Below, one piece after another: positions 22,101-35,998 of a stretch of DNA of 64,000 nt. Position numbers and translations under genes: made by a program. Location of the stretch: NCBI GenBank assembly GCA_013400975.1, contig WBMZ01009366.1, forward strand, positions 1 to 64,000, written 5' to 3'. The notes under the pieces are model-generated. The model had not been told where the DNA came from. It saw nothing but the letters and a program-made list of their open reading frames with translations, and did no database searches. Positions within the stretch are counted from its first letter, which is position 1, and each line of letters starts with the position of its first letter. The stretch comes from Atrichornis clamosus. Lineage: Eukaryota; Chordata; Aves; Passeriformes; Menuridae.

Positions 22101-25100
22101 CCCAGTAAATGCAGCACCTGAGACAGTGAAAGCCTTAAGTTTTGTAACTCAGACCTAGCATCACAAATGATGAGCCCCAGGTGCATCACACAGACTAGCA
22201 CAAGCCCCATGGCAGTCTCAGGAGCAGGACCCAAAAGGGTGCGTTTTTTCCCCAGAGCTGGGGTGAGCTCCCAGCATATGCCATGCAAGGCTTGCAGTGA
22301 TCCCAATTGGCTGCTCCTTGGAGAGTGCTATCAGCAGGGCATCTCTGATCATCTTGTCCTGATGGACTTGGCAGGCAAAGTCTTCCCCGTGTGTGAAGTC
22401 TCCAAGCTGTCTTCGCTTCAGCCCAGCTCTCACATTTACACCAGCTGAGGATCTGGCTGCCACCTCAAAGGGTTACACAAAATAATGCACAGTTTGAGCT
22501 CTGTAAGAAAGCCCCACCCTTTTCCTGCAGTTTTAGTTTGAGGGGTAGTGCTGCTTGAGATGCTTTATTGTAACAGAAAATGACGAGAAATGTGGAAAAG
22601 CAAGGCAATAGGATTTTAAGGTATGCAGCTGGGTTTTTTGTCTAGGGAAGGGGGAGAAGGTACACTTTCTTCAGTAGGTGTTTTTAGGTTATATTTGTTT
22701 AAGCAAGGAGCAAAGTAGACTCAGTAATTTTTATATTTAGCCTTAATTGTGGTTGTACTTAAGGATGAGTTTAATTGGAAGAGATTGTTTGTGTAATGTC
22801 TGAGCATTGCCTCACTCTCTCCTGGCCCAGGTGTGCTCTTCAGCATCCTGAAGCTGTCATTGAACAGTTCAACTTACAAAAAAAGAATTCACCACATCTG
22901 TGCTGGCACCCTGAGGCCAGGTGATGGGTCCTAAGGCAGAGCGAGAAGAACCTTGGGGATCACGTGGACCCCATGTGGGTAATGCACAGCAGCCACACTT
23001 GGTGCCTTCTCAGGACCCCTGTGCTGGCTCAGGTGACCATCCCCTTTGGAAGTTCACATTGGCCATCTGTCTGTCCTCTCCTCTTAGATGTGTTTGAATT
23101 TTTAAATCCATCTAGTTATTTTCTTGAACTTCTGTAGCCCCATCAAACACTGCTATGGCAAAGCCTTTAAAGATGTGTTTAGGACCTTAGGGGTCCCCAG
23201 GTTTCTGCAGTTCTACATGAGCATCACTTAGAGACTGAGCAGCACTGGTGGTTTGTGTATGGCTGCATGTTGCCCTCCCAGCACAGGGACTCCAGTCCAG
23301 CTCTGTGTCAGGAGGGAAACGGTGCTGGAGCATCACCAGCGGACCCGGACATTGCCGTGGAGTCTTTATGAAATTCAGCTGAACCTGGATGCTGGGAAAG
23401 TTTCAGTACTGGAAGAAGAATGTTGCTTTGGATAGGTCTCAGGCATATCAGCAGGGCTTTCAGGCAGTAGCTAGTCCATCATATTCCCTCACAGGGGAGC
23501 TGTGCTGTTGAGGTGCTGGAGCTGTGCCCCAGCTTCCCATCCACAGGCCTGTGTGCTTCATGTGGCAGGCCTGGAAAAAGCAGGATTTGCAGGTACAGCT
23601 GGGTGATTGGGACGTGTTGGTGCGGGAGATGTTCTGAAGGGAGAAACTGATGCACCGGCACAGCGAGCTGATGGGCTGGAGAGAGGTCTTGGGGACCAAC
23701 ATGCATCTTTATTTACCAGGGCAAGGCTTTACTGGGCTGCACTGCCTGCTTTCTGAGACCTCTGTGTTCACTGTTGTTCCTTATCATTCTCCTGTGCGTT
23801 TGGGTAGTCCAGGCAGCCTGTTGGATGCTGCTATGTGTTGTGTGCCATTAGGCTACATGGCCTGTGGGAAGACATGCTCTCCCAACTCTTGGACTCTGCC
23901 TCTCCTTTGTTCAGGCAAGTGGCTGTCTTGTTTCTTGGTCCAGCAACACGTTCCTCCAGGTGGGCTCTCTGACTCTGCTGAATGACAGTCTGGGAGTTTC
24001 TGTCTGTGCCAGAATTTCCACAGAAATTCCCCACTACCCCTGCACTGAGTTCTTCTTCTCCAAGTGGTAGGACTGCTCTTTTCAGCCTCCCATCAGGCTG
24101 GGAGCTCTGCCAGCTCTCAGCCAGGCTCCGCTGCCCGCACAAAGCCAGCTCAGGACAATAGAGGTTGTCCCTGATGCCTGCCTGTGTGCTGCTGGGGCAG
24201 GCACCCCCCGGCTCTGCTCTGTGGAACAGCAGCATATCTTATCCTGTGGGAGTTTCATCCCTTTCAGTCAGGGGACTGTACAGTTCCTTTCAATGATTAG
24301 TTCTGTGAATGTTAATAATCCATAATTTGGCTAGTGCTGGATCTTCTTTTTCAAGGACTACCTCCCAAAGTAACTGCTGAAGGAGCAGACAGGTGAAGTC
24401 AGACATAAGAGCAGAAGTTAGAGGGGTGCACGACTGCAGAAATGTACAGGGTCTCGTGCTGAGGGGAGCCCTTAACCTCTCATGAAAGGAGAGAGAAGCA
24501 GTATGTTTCCTTCTTCTGGTGGCGGGTTGCCAAGGTGAGCAGGCTGGCACCAATAAAAACATCTCTTTTCTACCCTCAAACTGGGGCATATGGGTTTCCT
24601 CTTCAGGTTTGCACTTCTCTTGCAGCCCCTTTTCAGCTGGCCCAAGGTGCAATAACATGCAGGTGGAAGAGGCCTTGGAAGGTTAATTGTGAATGACTTG
24701 AGGAGGAGCATGAGCATGAGCGTGCACACCCAGAACTCAGAGCCCTCATCTGTTATGGAAGAAGAGCAGTGTTTCTAAGCTTGGTGTTGCTTTTGCCACG
24801 CAGCTGCTTAGTGTGCTTCAGCCACAGGGATGGCAGGAAGAACTTACCAACATGTATGGCACAGCACACATGCACATGCAGTGGCCACTGTCACTGCCAG
24901 TGCTTGCACCTTCAGAGCTAAAGGTGTGAGCTTTTCGTCTGGGATGAAGAACATGATTTGAGGAGGCATTTACGTGTCCTTTGTGCTGTGGTGCAGGGTG
25001 TGGATGGGGACAGGAGCTCTTGCATCTGAGTGACCAGAAGTGGCATCCTCCCCTGTCAGCTCCTGCTGAGGTGTGAGTCCTTCCACCCACGCACTGACAA

Positions 25101-28100
25101 GTGCCTGAGTCGTATTTACACCATGTGGATCCAACTCCAAAACTTCAGTTTTCCCTCCATCCTTACTGGAAAGCAAAGCTTTCATTGACATTTAAGTGGA
25201 GTTTTTTCTTAGAAAAAGACTGCTAAAAAGAAGGCCTTCATGATTTTGTCCAGTGTGAAGGTTGCTTTTACTTTTAGTTTCACAGAAATCACAAACACCC
25301 CTAGTTGCTCTAATAGTTGAAGTCAGAATAGAAACATGGTATTTGTGGGGCAAGGGATGAGAAAGAGCTGGTGAATCTTTAATCCCACAGCACCCCTGTG
25401 ACTCTCACCAACAAAACCTGTCACAAAGAGCCTGCTCATTCAGATGGGTGGTCACGAGCAGCCTCGCAGGGGCATGAGTGGTGTTTGTTACAAACCCTGG
25501 AGCGAGGCAGCGCGTCCTGCATCGTCACTTCATTTCAGACCAGTGCCCACTTCTGCTTCTTGTCTCACTGCAGCCTGGGGAAGGCTGGCATGATGCTGGG
25601 GGCACAGGGATGCTCCGTTGCAGGGACCTCTCTGGGGAGGCTCAGGCTGTTAGGCTGGGACCTACAGTACCCCCTTTGGCAAGGGACATCCTGCACCGTG
25701 AGCATCCACCCTCGGGTTTCTCTGCTATCAGCAAGAAGTCTCTGCCTAGGTTTTCAGAACACTTTGTTCCCAAAGCTGGCATTACAACCTGAGGAGGTTT
25801 TTATCAGGTTTTAGTTGGGTGGCTGTGTAGGAGTAGGCAGGTATCTACAGATGTGCTGTGCATTGAAGGCAGCCTGGGTTGGGAACAGCTTCATCCTTTG
25901 GAGGATATGGCAGGTTTGATTTCTGTAGCCTTCTCCTTATGCTGTTGTCCCTGTTCCTGTGGCAGCTCCAGCAGTCATTGCAGCAGCCTGGCAGTTTGGG
26001 CCCCGCTGGAGAAGTAAGGGACACAGCTGGGACACAGCTGGACCTGTCCCTTGCTGGTGGGTGGCTGGGGACAGGCGCAGCCAGGCAGCAGCTGCGCTGG
26101 AGTTGGGGCTCTGCTGAGAAGAGCCACAGCACGAATCTGACCTGGCCCAGCTTCACCTGCTGCACTGCCACCAGAAGGGATGCACCTGCCAACCTCCCAG
26201 TGCCCTTACTCCATTGTGGTGCCAAAGAAAAGGAAACTGCCCCAGGGACAGATGTGTTGGGGCTTGGCTGCTGAGGTCCCTGGTTGCTGCTGCCAGGGAC
26301 CTAGCATTGCTGCCCGGGATTTGGATTTTTTCCTGAACATTGTACTAATTCTTCTTGTGCTTCTTCCTTCTCTTTTTCCTTAATTACTCTCATTGCCCTC
26401 TTTTCTTGTTAATGTCATTAAATCCAGGCACCAAATCCAAAGGGAGACTGGCAGCACTGATTTTCTGGGCAGGCTCCTGAGGGCTCTGCAACCTCCTTAT
26501 GAAACTTTTGTCCTTTGGTAGAAGCAATTTGACTGCTTTTGTCAATCACTTCTGCCTGCAGCCATCAGCGGTGACTTCTCTCTCTCAGGATTTAGACAAT
26601 TTTGCTGCCTCTGAAATCCAGAAGGTTTTATTAGAAGTTGCACATTTATACTATAAGGTCTTAGTGGTAATATATCTTCTTTTCATCTCTTCTATTGTAC
26701 AGGATGTACCACAAATAGGCCCCGATTCCTGTTTACTTTAAACATTATCTCAGCATTAGTACACAGGCTTTCCTGATTATTTCTCCTCCTCGGCCACAGG
26801 CTTTCCAGATTTTTAAATGTTTTTTATTTATAGATGACACAAGTCAAAAGTTAGATTTTATAATCAATATGGTAAGGAGAACTGGAATACAAACCTTTCC
26901 AACAGAAAAGAGCTGGACACAATCTTTTTGTCCAGATAAGTGAGGAGGTGGTTATGGCCCTGCAATGACTGCAGGCACTGGAGAAGGTGCCTTCCTTTTC
27001 AGGAGCCCCTGAAGAGGAGCAGAGAGTGGGGGGTTGTGGAAGTTGAGCTTTCCAGCAGCTACTGCCAGCTGATTTGGGTCTCTGTACTTGTGTTGAAATG
27101 ACACCCACCAGGCTCTCAGTCCTTAATTTTGTGAGCACATTCGTGGATGTGCCTGGGATAGACATGGGAGCTCTTTGTCAGGAGTTGTGGGGTGCAGCCC
27201 CGCCGTCTGGGGACAGCAAAGGCTCTCTTGCTTCCAAGGCTCACAACTATGTGGGAATAATCATGTCACGGGCATCCTTGACAGCATCCCTGTTGGGCAG
27301 TTGAAGAGCACTCCATCTCGGAAATGAGGAAGGCTTGGCAGAGAGGTCAGCGTTTCCTTAAGCACCCACTTACCTGGATACCTCTGGTTTATAGCCTATT
27401 TTGAGACTGGCAAGGCTGAAGAGCAGCTGTTAATTCAGACAATGCTTCCTGCACTTCACACTGCATGGAGGGTCTTGGCCCTCCACAACCCAGTGTAGTG
27501 ACCCTCAGGGTAAAACTGTGGCTTCAGTAAGCGTATGCTGTGCCTGCTGGAGTACAGAGCACTGCTAGGAGCTCCCCTTTCCTTGCTCCTCGGTCCTTGG
27601 AGTCACACCACAGTCTCCCAGGCACACATGGCCCTCTGTCAGGCAGCCTTTAACTTGACTCTGTGACTCTTTTTTGTTCTTTGTCTTATTTATGGCTGTA
27701 AAGTATGTTTCTTCCAGTCCAACAGAAAACAAGTCGATGTAGAAAACAATGTGTGATTCAGTTTGCAGTGGTGCATCTAATTTACAGGAACTGGCTCCTT
27801 CGTACAGTACATGCTGTGAAATAGCAGGTCTGCCTTGGCACTGACTGGACAAACAGAGGTGACTAAGCAATCCAATTGATTTATGGCAATAGCCTTGCAC
27901 AGGAGATCCGGGAAACCTCTGGGAAAACTGCCCCTAGCTTAAGGAATTGCCACGTGCGAATTATAAAGACTCCTGGGCATAGCAGAGACCTGTCGCCAGA
28001 GCCTGAGGAGCGAAACATGAGGCAGGAGAGCACTTAGTTTTGTGGGCACTGCTTCTCCCAGAGCTCGCCACATCTTGGGCTGCCAGCGGGTGAGCGGAAG

Positions 28101-30193
28101 AGCCTTTCCCACAGGATTGCGATGCAGGGGTGCCCGCGGCGAGCCAACGATGATGGACTCTTGTGGGAATTCCTGTCACAGGTAGGGTTGTTGGGGCAGA
28201 CAGGGAGGAGTGAGAGGTGCTCGGAAAGTTTGAGGCATGGCTGATTCTCTGTGGCAGAAAGATGGGAAAAGGGGAAGGTTCGGGTGGATGGAGTGCCTGA
28301 GTGCTGCGTAGCAGGGTAGCGGGGGAGGACAGAGGTCTGGTTTCAGGGGTGTCAAGTGCCTTCACTCTCTGGAAAGGAAAGGGGCTTAAGGACGCTCATT
28401 CCTGTGGCAGTGCAGTGTTTTGTGTCAGGCAAGTTATGGGCCACTGGCTATAGGTGGGTGCAGAGAATATTTTAAGCAATAAGAAGGCAAAGTCAATTTC
28501 TTAATTTGACTTATTCTCATTATAAAGGCGTTCCATCACAACAGGGAGTAATTGTGCAGTCTCTGAACATGAGCTGTGGTGTCTCTGCAGACTGCTGTTA
28601 GGCTTTAGATTTAGGTTTCTTTTTACCTAACCCATTTGCACCCTCAGAAGGGTGTCCCACAGCCCCATCACCATGTAACTTAGATTTTTCTGTCTTGAGC
28701 TACAGAGATTTTTCATTCTCAGTGACAGCTGAGATTCACTGGACTGATGTTGTAAGAAGGTATTTTGGCAGTGGGAGACTTCTTGGGGTTAAGTGGTGGG
28801 GAAGAAGCTCAGTACAAAAGAAATGGCTGTCTGAGGCATCCACTCAGCAGGGCAGTGCTCATCTCTGCAGCCCATCACGCAAGGGCTGCTCTGCCTTCCC
28901 TCTTCCTCACATCCCACCAGTGCTAGCCCTCAGCACTCTGTTGAAGCACACAGGCCCTTTGTCGCTCTGCTTTCCTGGTACCTTGTGCTGCCTGTTTGGC
29001 ATGTCACGGCCACCCCCACAAGTGCTGGCAGTGACAAAGGAAATTCGCCTCATCTCGGTCACCACTGTTACCTCTCGAGCGCTCGGTGTCTGTGTCTGCA
29101 GGGCAGCCCCTCAGAAACACCCCAGCACGTTTCCCAAGCTGATGGCACTGCTCACTGGGAAGGGCTGTGTTCTCCCTGCCCACCCCTCCGCTCCAACAGG
29201 GACAGAGCCCATGGACCTGCGGCCCTCGATGGTGGTGCACGACTGCCCATGGGGACAGAGAAATGAACATCCCACGTCATCAGGGAGGTCTGGGGTTGAC
29301 AAACACTGAGTGCAATCATTTCTTCAGAAGTAATAGGAAAACAAAGGGATTAGTGCTTGCCACATTTCCTAGCAAAACATGACTTGCTGGAAAGGACAAC
29401 GTGTCTCGCAGCTGCCATAGCCTGTGAAATGGAGAGGCTGTTTCTGCAGATGTAGCAGTATGTCCTGTTGCACGAGGGGTCTCAGCTTTGATGGGCTTGT
29501 CTGGGGAGAAATGATGCAGAAAGGATGAATCAAGCTAAAACTGAGACGTTCACTGCCTGGACTAACAAGTGTGAGTGTGTGGGGTGTGAAATACCGGATT
29601 TACTGGTGGAAGAGAGTGGAGAGCAGAAGGCAGATGCTCTGCCTGTTGATCGAGGCACAGGTGCTGTGGTATGTAAAGCACCTTTGGATCACTCGAGAAG
29701 AGGAGGAGGAAGGAGTTTGGCAGCATACCATGGAAATTACTGCCACTCTCTGAGAGGAATTGATTAATGAGATCAGGTAGGGACAAGGCTTACCAGATTA
29801 AAACAACGTTGCAACGCCTCCCCTGTTTCTCATGGGGCACCACCCAGAAACACAGATCGAAAATCTGCCTCTGGGTTGCGTTGGATGAGTGGCCCTGTTG
29901 CACATCTCCATTCCTGAAGTTCTCTGTGCCAGCTGTAGCAGTTGTCTCAGCCGTGAAGGAATCCTGTGTGTGGGCTGCTCTGCCAGAGCAAAATGGGGCA
30001 GAGGGAGGTGTCAGGGATCAGTGGGCACCTTGCAAATCAGGATTGCGTCCTTCCACGTGGGCTGCAACACTTGTGACTGGCTCACAGTCGTATTCATGTG
30101 CCCTCCCCTGCATCTAGGGGCTGGGGTGGAGGTTTGGGTTCCTGTAAGTATCCACTTGTTTGTGTCCCACAGCCCAGAGAGGATCAGGGGACA
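19111..30193 (+). other. ITPKB: Large ITPKB intron, 19.1-30.2 kb
   Basis: This is intron sequence with no supported gene. Several open frames of about 200 codons occur, for example 21644-22306 on the minus strand and 28695-29309 on the plus strand, but none resembles a protein that I know. A small 7-bp hairpin lies at 20540-20560. No tRNA, rRNA or recognisable transposon was found. Confidence 0.65.
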
Positions 30194-30269
30194 CTTGATG
30201 AGTTTAGGAATCTATACAGGGCTATAGTAGCAGCACAAAGGCACTGTGTAGATTCCTAAATTTCTGAAG
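30194..30269 (+). ncRNA. Candidate microRNA-precursor-like hairpin in the sense strand of the ITPKB intron
   Basis: Bases 30200-30223 pair with 30240-30263: 19 Watson-Crick pairs, four G-U wobbles (30200, 30202, 30215, 30223) and one mismatch (30220 against 30243). The uninterrupted core is 17 pairs long (30203-30219 with 30244-30260). Below it the stem continues with 30198/30265 and 30194-30196/30267-30269, interrupted by two mismatches. The stem thus has about 30 positions with a terminal loop of about 16 bases in a 76-base unit, which is the size of a metazoan pre-miRNA. The wobbles pair only in sense RNA; antisense RNA would have A-C mismatches, so the sense strand folds better. I do not recognise it as a known miRNA. 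It could instead be a small palindromic transposon relic. Expression is unknown. Confidence 0.35.
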
Positions 30270-33200
30270 CTACTGTGTGTAGTGAACTGTGGAGAGAAGT
30301 ACTTGTGTGCATCTGAAAAACCTGATACAGAGGCTTTAATGCTCACGTGTTACTCTTCTCGAGGATGACAATTCCTCAGTATGTAAACTCACAGTATCTT
30401 ACCAAAAAATCTGAGAACAAAGCTCAAGGAAGCTGCACAATAGGGGAAACTCCTCGGGTGGGAATGGCATTAAAGAGCTGCTCCTCTGGGAAGCTGTAAC
30501 TTTCTTTTCTGTGCATTTACCTGCTGATATCTCAGCAGCCAACCCAACCCCTTTCCTTGGAAACATTCTTCATTGCCAAACTCTAGGCACTACAAGCCTG
30601 CATTCAATAACTGGCTGGGTGTCACTGAGGCACTAGGAGTGGGGAGACAAGGACTTTCCAAGCAACTCAGTGACTTTCCACTTGCTCTTGACCGATTTGA
30701 GGATGGGTTGTTTTGCATTACTTTTTTAAAGTAATAGTAGACTTGAATCAACCTAGGGGTAGGCTTTTTACCTGCTGCTTATGTTTTGGAAAAACGTTGC
30801 TTGCATGAAACACTAGTCTCAAACTGGAGCTGTTGAGGTGTTGGGGCCTCTGCCTTTCCTGTTCTTCTTCTCCGTGTGTGTTGAAAGGAACCTAATTTAA
30901 TATGGTTGCCCTGTAGTTTAGAAATGTGGTTATGCTAAATGGCTGTCTGCTAGATTGCTCTTGTGAGGTTTCCTCTAGATCCCATAGAAATAGCAGATGT
31001 TCATGCTCAACATTGCAAAGATAAGCTTAAAGTTCAAATGAAGCTTTGCATCAGACTGGAAGGATGAAGCCAAATCTTGTCATTTCCTTGTCAGAGCTTT
31101 GTGTTTGATAGTACATCTTGATGATGTGTGGATATGCAATTCATTGCCACCTGGCTTTTCATGCAGCTGTAGCAAAAATGCATGTTCTTATATCTCCCTG
31201 TTTGCTGTCTGCAACTGGAGAAAGTGTGTCCTGGGACAAGAAAACAAACATGCTTTTTCATACTCAGGCACTCAAAATATGTGCTTTAGGTGGTGACAGT
31301 CCTGGGGTGTGGAAGATGTGGGCTTGCTTACTTCTGCTTTAGCATTTTGGTTCCTAGGAAGCCCTTTGCAAGTGAATCAGAGCCAGTGGCCTTATTTGCA
31401 GTAAATTACAAGGGGAGGTTATTGCTGCTTTTTCCGCAGAGATGTCTGATTAAGCCACAGAGTAAATAATAGGAACAAATATTTCAGAAGGACCTTTCCC
31501 TCGGGGTTTGTTCCCACTGAGTCAGTCCCTGTTACATCAACAAACAGTGCCACTTCAGTAACTGCAGGAATCAACAGGGCCAAGCGGAAATCGCAACACG
31601 TCGAGCTGATTCCTCCTTTCCCCTCAGCTGGGTCATCACCGTGGCTTTCAGTTTCCATCCTGCCCTGCTATGAATGTGGGCAGATATCACAACCTGGCCT
31701 TGAATTCAGAAAGCAGTGATGGATCATGGTGGTCCAACCCAGTATCACGTCAGGAAACACTTCATGGGTCTGTCCTGCAAAAGTTTTGGCTCTACATCAT
31801 CTTCTTCAAGATGAGCTCTGGGGTAAGACAGGTGCTCCAGTGAGGCTGCCTGTCCCACAGCAACCCCATGTTCCAGCCAGTGCCTGCCCTTCTCCTGCCT
31901 CTCAGTCTCACTTCTGCAGCTGAGTTTCTGCTCAGCCCCAATCAGGGACATCTTGCTGGTCCTGGAAGGTCACTCTCTTCCACAGGGAGAGAGTCCATTG
32001 CCCTTCAAGTGATATCATTACTCTGCTGGTCTGGCAGCACTTCAACCTGGGACCTCCGTGTCTCTGAGCACGAGCTGGGAGTGCTTGGCACGAAGGAGCC
32101 CTTTGATAGCCCTGAGCTGTTCTGATCCATCTTGCCCAGTCCCTGAGAGCAAGCGCTGACCCACTGAGTGACCTGCTCTGTTCACCGCTGCCAAAATCGG
32201 CTGCAGGGATCAGAACAGAAGAGCTTGCCTGCTGGACCTGGGGAAGGTACCTGGGGAGAGGATCCTGCCCGTCTGCTGGGAACGGGCTGCCTGCCGAGAG
32301 CACAGCACAACTGGAAACTGTCATCCCAGCTGTGCAGCCCTGACAGCTCATTTCCGTAGGGAGCGAGCCGTTGAGTGGGAATGCTGGAATTGGCTGTCGC
32401 TGGCTCCCACCAGGCAACCATGGTGTATTGCAACATGAGGTAGGGGACTCCAGCTGAGGCAACAGCCCCCAGATCCACGGGAAATGGGATTACTAACAGT
32501 TTTCCAGCCAAACGCCTCCATGTCTACGCTTTTGCTGGGAACAAGATAGGGGCAGAGCTTTTTGCCTGTAGATGGGCAGCCCCAATATAGGGGCTGCAAA
32601 TGTCCCACTGAGCAGCAAGAGGATCAGAAGATGTTGGATCCTGTCTGCTGGCCCACACTGAAGGCACCTTTGCAGCTGGCAGCAGGGGTTCTGCTTTAAG
32701 AGAAGCTGAACCACCCCAGATCTGCTCACCTGGCCAGTTTGCACTGCATTTTCCCCACAAGTCGGTTCCAGGTTATTAGGACAATGTCCTCCATCAGAAA
32801 ACATCCAGAAAAGCCCAGTAAAGAGGGAGGAGAGGTAAGACAAGGGGCACGAGTGGGGATGCAGTAAAAATGGCATCAATGGAAATTATTTTTCAGCAAG
32901 CAAAATGCAGACTCAGGACAGCACGAGCCCCACAGACTGCCAAGTCAACACCTCGTGCTGCCCTTGAACCCCCTAGCCTGCCTTTCTCCCTGGGAAGGAG
33001 AGAGGGCACAGTCTGCATTTATTGTCTTCTTCAAGGGCTTCAGATGAAATCCCAGTTTTTCAGAGTTTGTGAACCTCTGTGCAGAGTGAAGAAGCCCAGG
33101 GGAAGCACAATAGCTGCAGGGGTAGCCTGGCACGGGTTCAGAGGTTTTCTGACTGATTTGTGCTGGGCTCAGAACTGCCTCTAAAAGTTGCTGGAAAATA

Positions 33201-35990
33201 CTTTCAACTAATAACACTTTTTTTTCCCTGTTTTCCCTAAGCTCACATTCTTTTTCTCTGGCATTTTGGCTGACAGTTGAATGGATTTATTGCTCTAATA
33301 GCAGAAAATGACCATCAGCAAATCCCGATGTTTTTGCAGCCTCTAAGGCAAACTGCTCATAGTTTCTCCATACTCCAGAGCACAGATATTTTGCAGGGTA
33401 GTTTTCCAGCCTCTGTCCGCAGGCTGGCTGGGGCAGCCAGACTCCTTCAGCGGCAAAATTCCAGTACCTGCATTTCAGTGTTCTGCTGAGGTGCCTTTTG
33501 TGCACTGGGAGAACACATGACAGCAGTTCAGGGGGAGGCTTTGGGGGCTGTAGGAATTTGGGTGGAGAGCCAGGGCACACAGCTGGTTCCAACATTCTTA
33601 GTGACAGTGTGTCCTCCTTGATCCACAGTGTGTGGCAGGGGAATCTACTGCTGCCAAGGGTCAGATTTGACCTTTGTGTGGAAGGACAGGATGTTTCTGG
33701 TGCAATTCCACACGCTGGTGGAAGTGCATTTCCAGGGCAGAGCTTTGTCCTGTATCAGGTTTTGTACATGCATGCGCCGCCAGCAGCTTGAGCCATTTTG
33801 GATGTACGTGCTGGATGCAGCTGCACTCATGTGACTTCCTGGGCTAAACTTTATTACAGGGGGAAAAGCAAAGTCTTTGTTTACCCGTCTCAATGGAAAA
33901 GTTTTGTTCTGGCCTGTCTTGCCAAGGAAGGAAGGAGTGTGCCAGAATGATAGTACAGTGAATTCTGGCCGCTGGTGGACCAGGGATGGCACTGACTGCC
34001 AGGCACCACCATCAGCATCACACCCTGGCTGTGGAAGGCTGCCCTGGGGCATGGGCTCCAGGATACCGTGAGCATCTGGCTCTTCCTTGGCTCTCTCCAT
34101 TGCAAGATATGGCCACGGTGAGGTGCTGGCCAAGTCTCTTTTGTCCGTCCAGCAGAAAATGAGAAGCGGGAGAAGCAAGAACTGTGTGTGTGGCATAGGA
34201 ATGGGTCAGGCAGGAAAATATCTTTGGCCGCATATTCACAGATGATATATGGTGGGACCACGCTCAGTTTTGAAATGCCATCTTAATTCAGGTAATCACA
34301 GCTCTGGTATCAACTCTCGCCATCACTGCGTGCAGCTCTCAGCTTTCTCAAAGCATGCAGCAGATGCATGCAGCACCCACTGTCAGCAACTACCCAAAGG
34401 GCAAAGCTCCAGCCCTGAGCTGTAGGACAGACCTCCAGTTCAGGCTTTATATTTCATTTCTTTCTGTCCTCCTTCCCTTTATTCAGGTGTTAACGGCTCC
34501 TGAGCATGGGATGCTTGGCTAACACGGGCTGCTTGGCTGGCGTGGCTGCTCTCTCACAGGGCTGAAAGGCACAAGTTGCCCCTATGGCTTTCATTTCCAT
34601 GGGTTGAAAGTATCACAAGTTAAATTACAGCCAGGCAATGCTCCTGGGTGCTTTAAAAGTTGCAGATTTAAAAAGTTGGCTCTGGAACGTGGTTCTAACA
34701 GGGCTTTGCAATGGAAAACTCATCCAGGGTGAATTTACCACATGCCTTAAAATTCAGAAGATGCTCTCCTGTGCCCAGCTGGGGCAGGGTGGTTCCCCCA
34801 AATCACAGCCTCCCTGTCGTGGCCCAAGTGCAGCACAGGAGTGGCGAAGGGCCCCACGCCACGGGAACAGGATCTCCAGTGTACAAAGGGCAGGCTTGTC
34901 TAAAGAGAGGGTGGGTTTTTTTCATATTTTCCAATGGGACTGGGAGACTCGACAAGACCCGGGACTGACTCACAAAATCCAGCTCTTGAGACCGGTCTCT
35001 TGAAGTAGATAATTTTTTTATATTGTCCTCTTCTTGATCTAAGGAAGCAAGGGTGCTGTGGAGGGAAGGATGGTGCCCCACGTGTGCATTACCCGTCCCT
35101 CTGCATCTAAAGCTCTCCACTTGAAAATGAGAGCCCATGCAGTGAGCTCTGCTGCCAGTCCCATATCCCAGCACTGACTGCTGTGCAGCTGAAACACGGC
35201 TGCAGCTCCCCTCCTGATCTTGTCCAGATCCTCAGTTCTATGAGTGCTTCTGCTCCTTTCCTTTGGAGCTGCTTAAACTCAAATTAACATCCTTTTAATG
35301 GGACATGCATCTTCCAAAGGAGTCTCTGTTAGCTTCTTGCCATGGCTAAAACTTTCCAAATGCTTTCAATTACTCTTTTTTTAACTACCTCTCCCTACAG
35401 AAAACAAAAATCTCTTCTTCCACCCTCCCCTCATCTAGACAGTCTCTGGGATGTGCTAGTAACTGTCTTGAGAATACTTTATTCTTGTCTAGCACATCAG
35501 TGGGTGTCACAAATAGTCACCTCATCAACACATTTTTTGTTAATATCTCAAACACCGTGTGGCTATTAAAAATACTAAAAATACCGTAGCTCATTAACAA
35601 GACACTGTTTCCAGCATATAAACTTTTCCATTCCAGAATGACTGACTGTAGTGCCCTAAAAAGCCTACAGTTGTGTATAATCTAAGTAAAATAGGACACC
35701 TTCCATCTACTGGTGTCACGTCCCCCCTGTGAGTGCATAAGAGGGCGAGACCTGTACTGCTGTTTCCATAGGCATGTGTTAGCCAGGATGAAATCATTTT
35801 ATTTATGGATTTTTGATTCTTCCTCTGCATCCATAATACCACTGCCTGGGCAACACCACTAGTAGATTTAGGTCCTGTGAGATTTTGGCATCTGCCCTCA
35901 TGAGCTGGAGCGTGGGTGTTGAGGGTCCCTGCCTTCCCCTCATGCAGGGGTGAGCAGGCTGAGGCAAGGGGCGGGGCAGTCACCAGCTGG
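30270..35990 (+). other. ITPKB: Large ITPKB intron, 30.3-36.0 kb
   Basis: This is ordinary intron sequence. I see no coding exon, RNA gene or recognised repeat. The antisense frame at 31932-32462 and similar frames are composition-driven. Confidence 0.6.
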
Positions 35991-35998
35991 GCACACCA

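Noticed and set aside
21644..22306. Minus-strand open frame of 220 codons
   Set aside because: No similarity to known proteins; codon content follows local G+C.
28695..29309. Plus-strand open frame of 204 codons
   Set aside because: No domain and no flanking splice logic; a chance frame in the intron.
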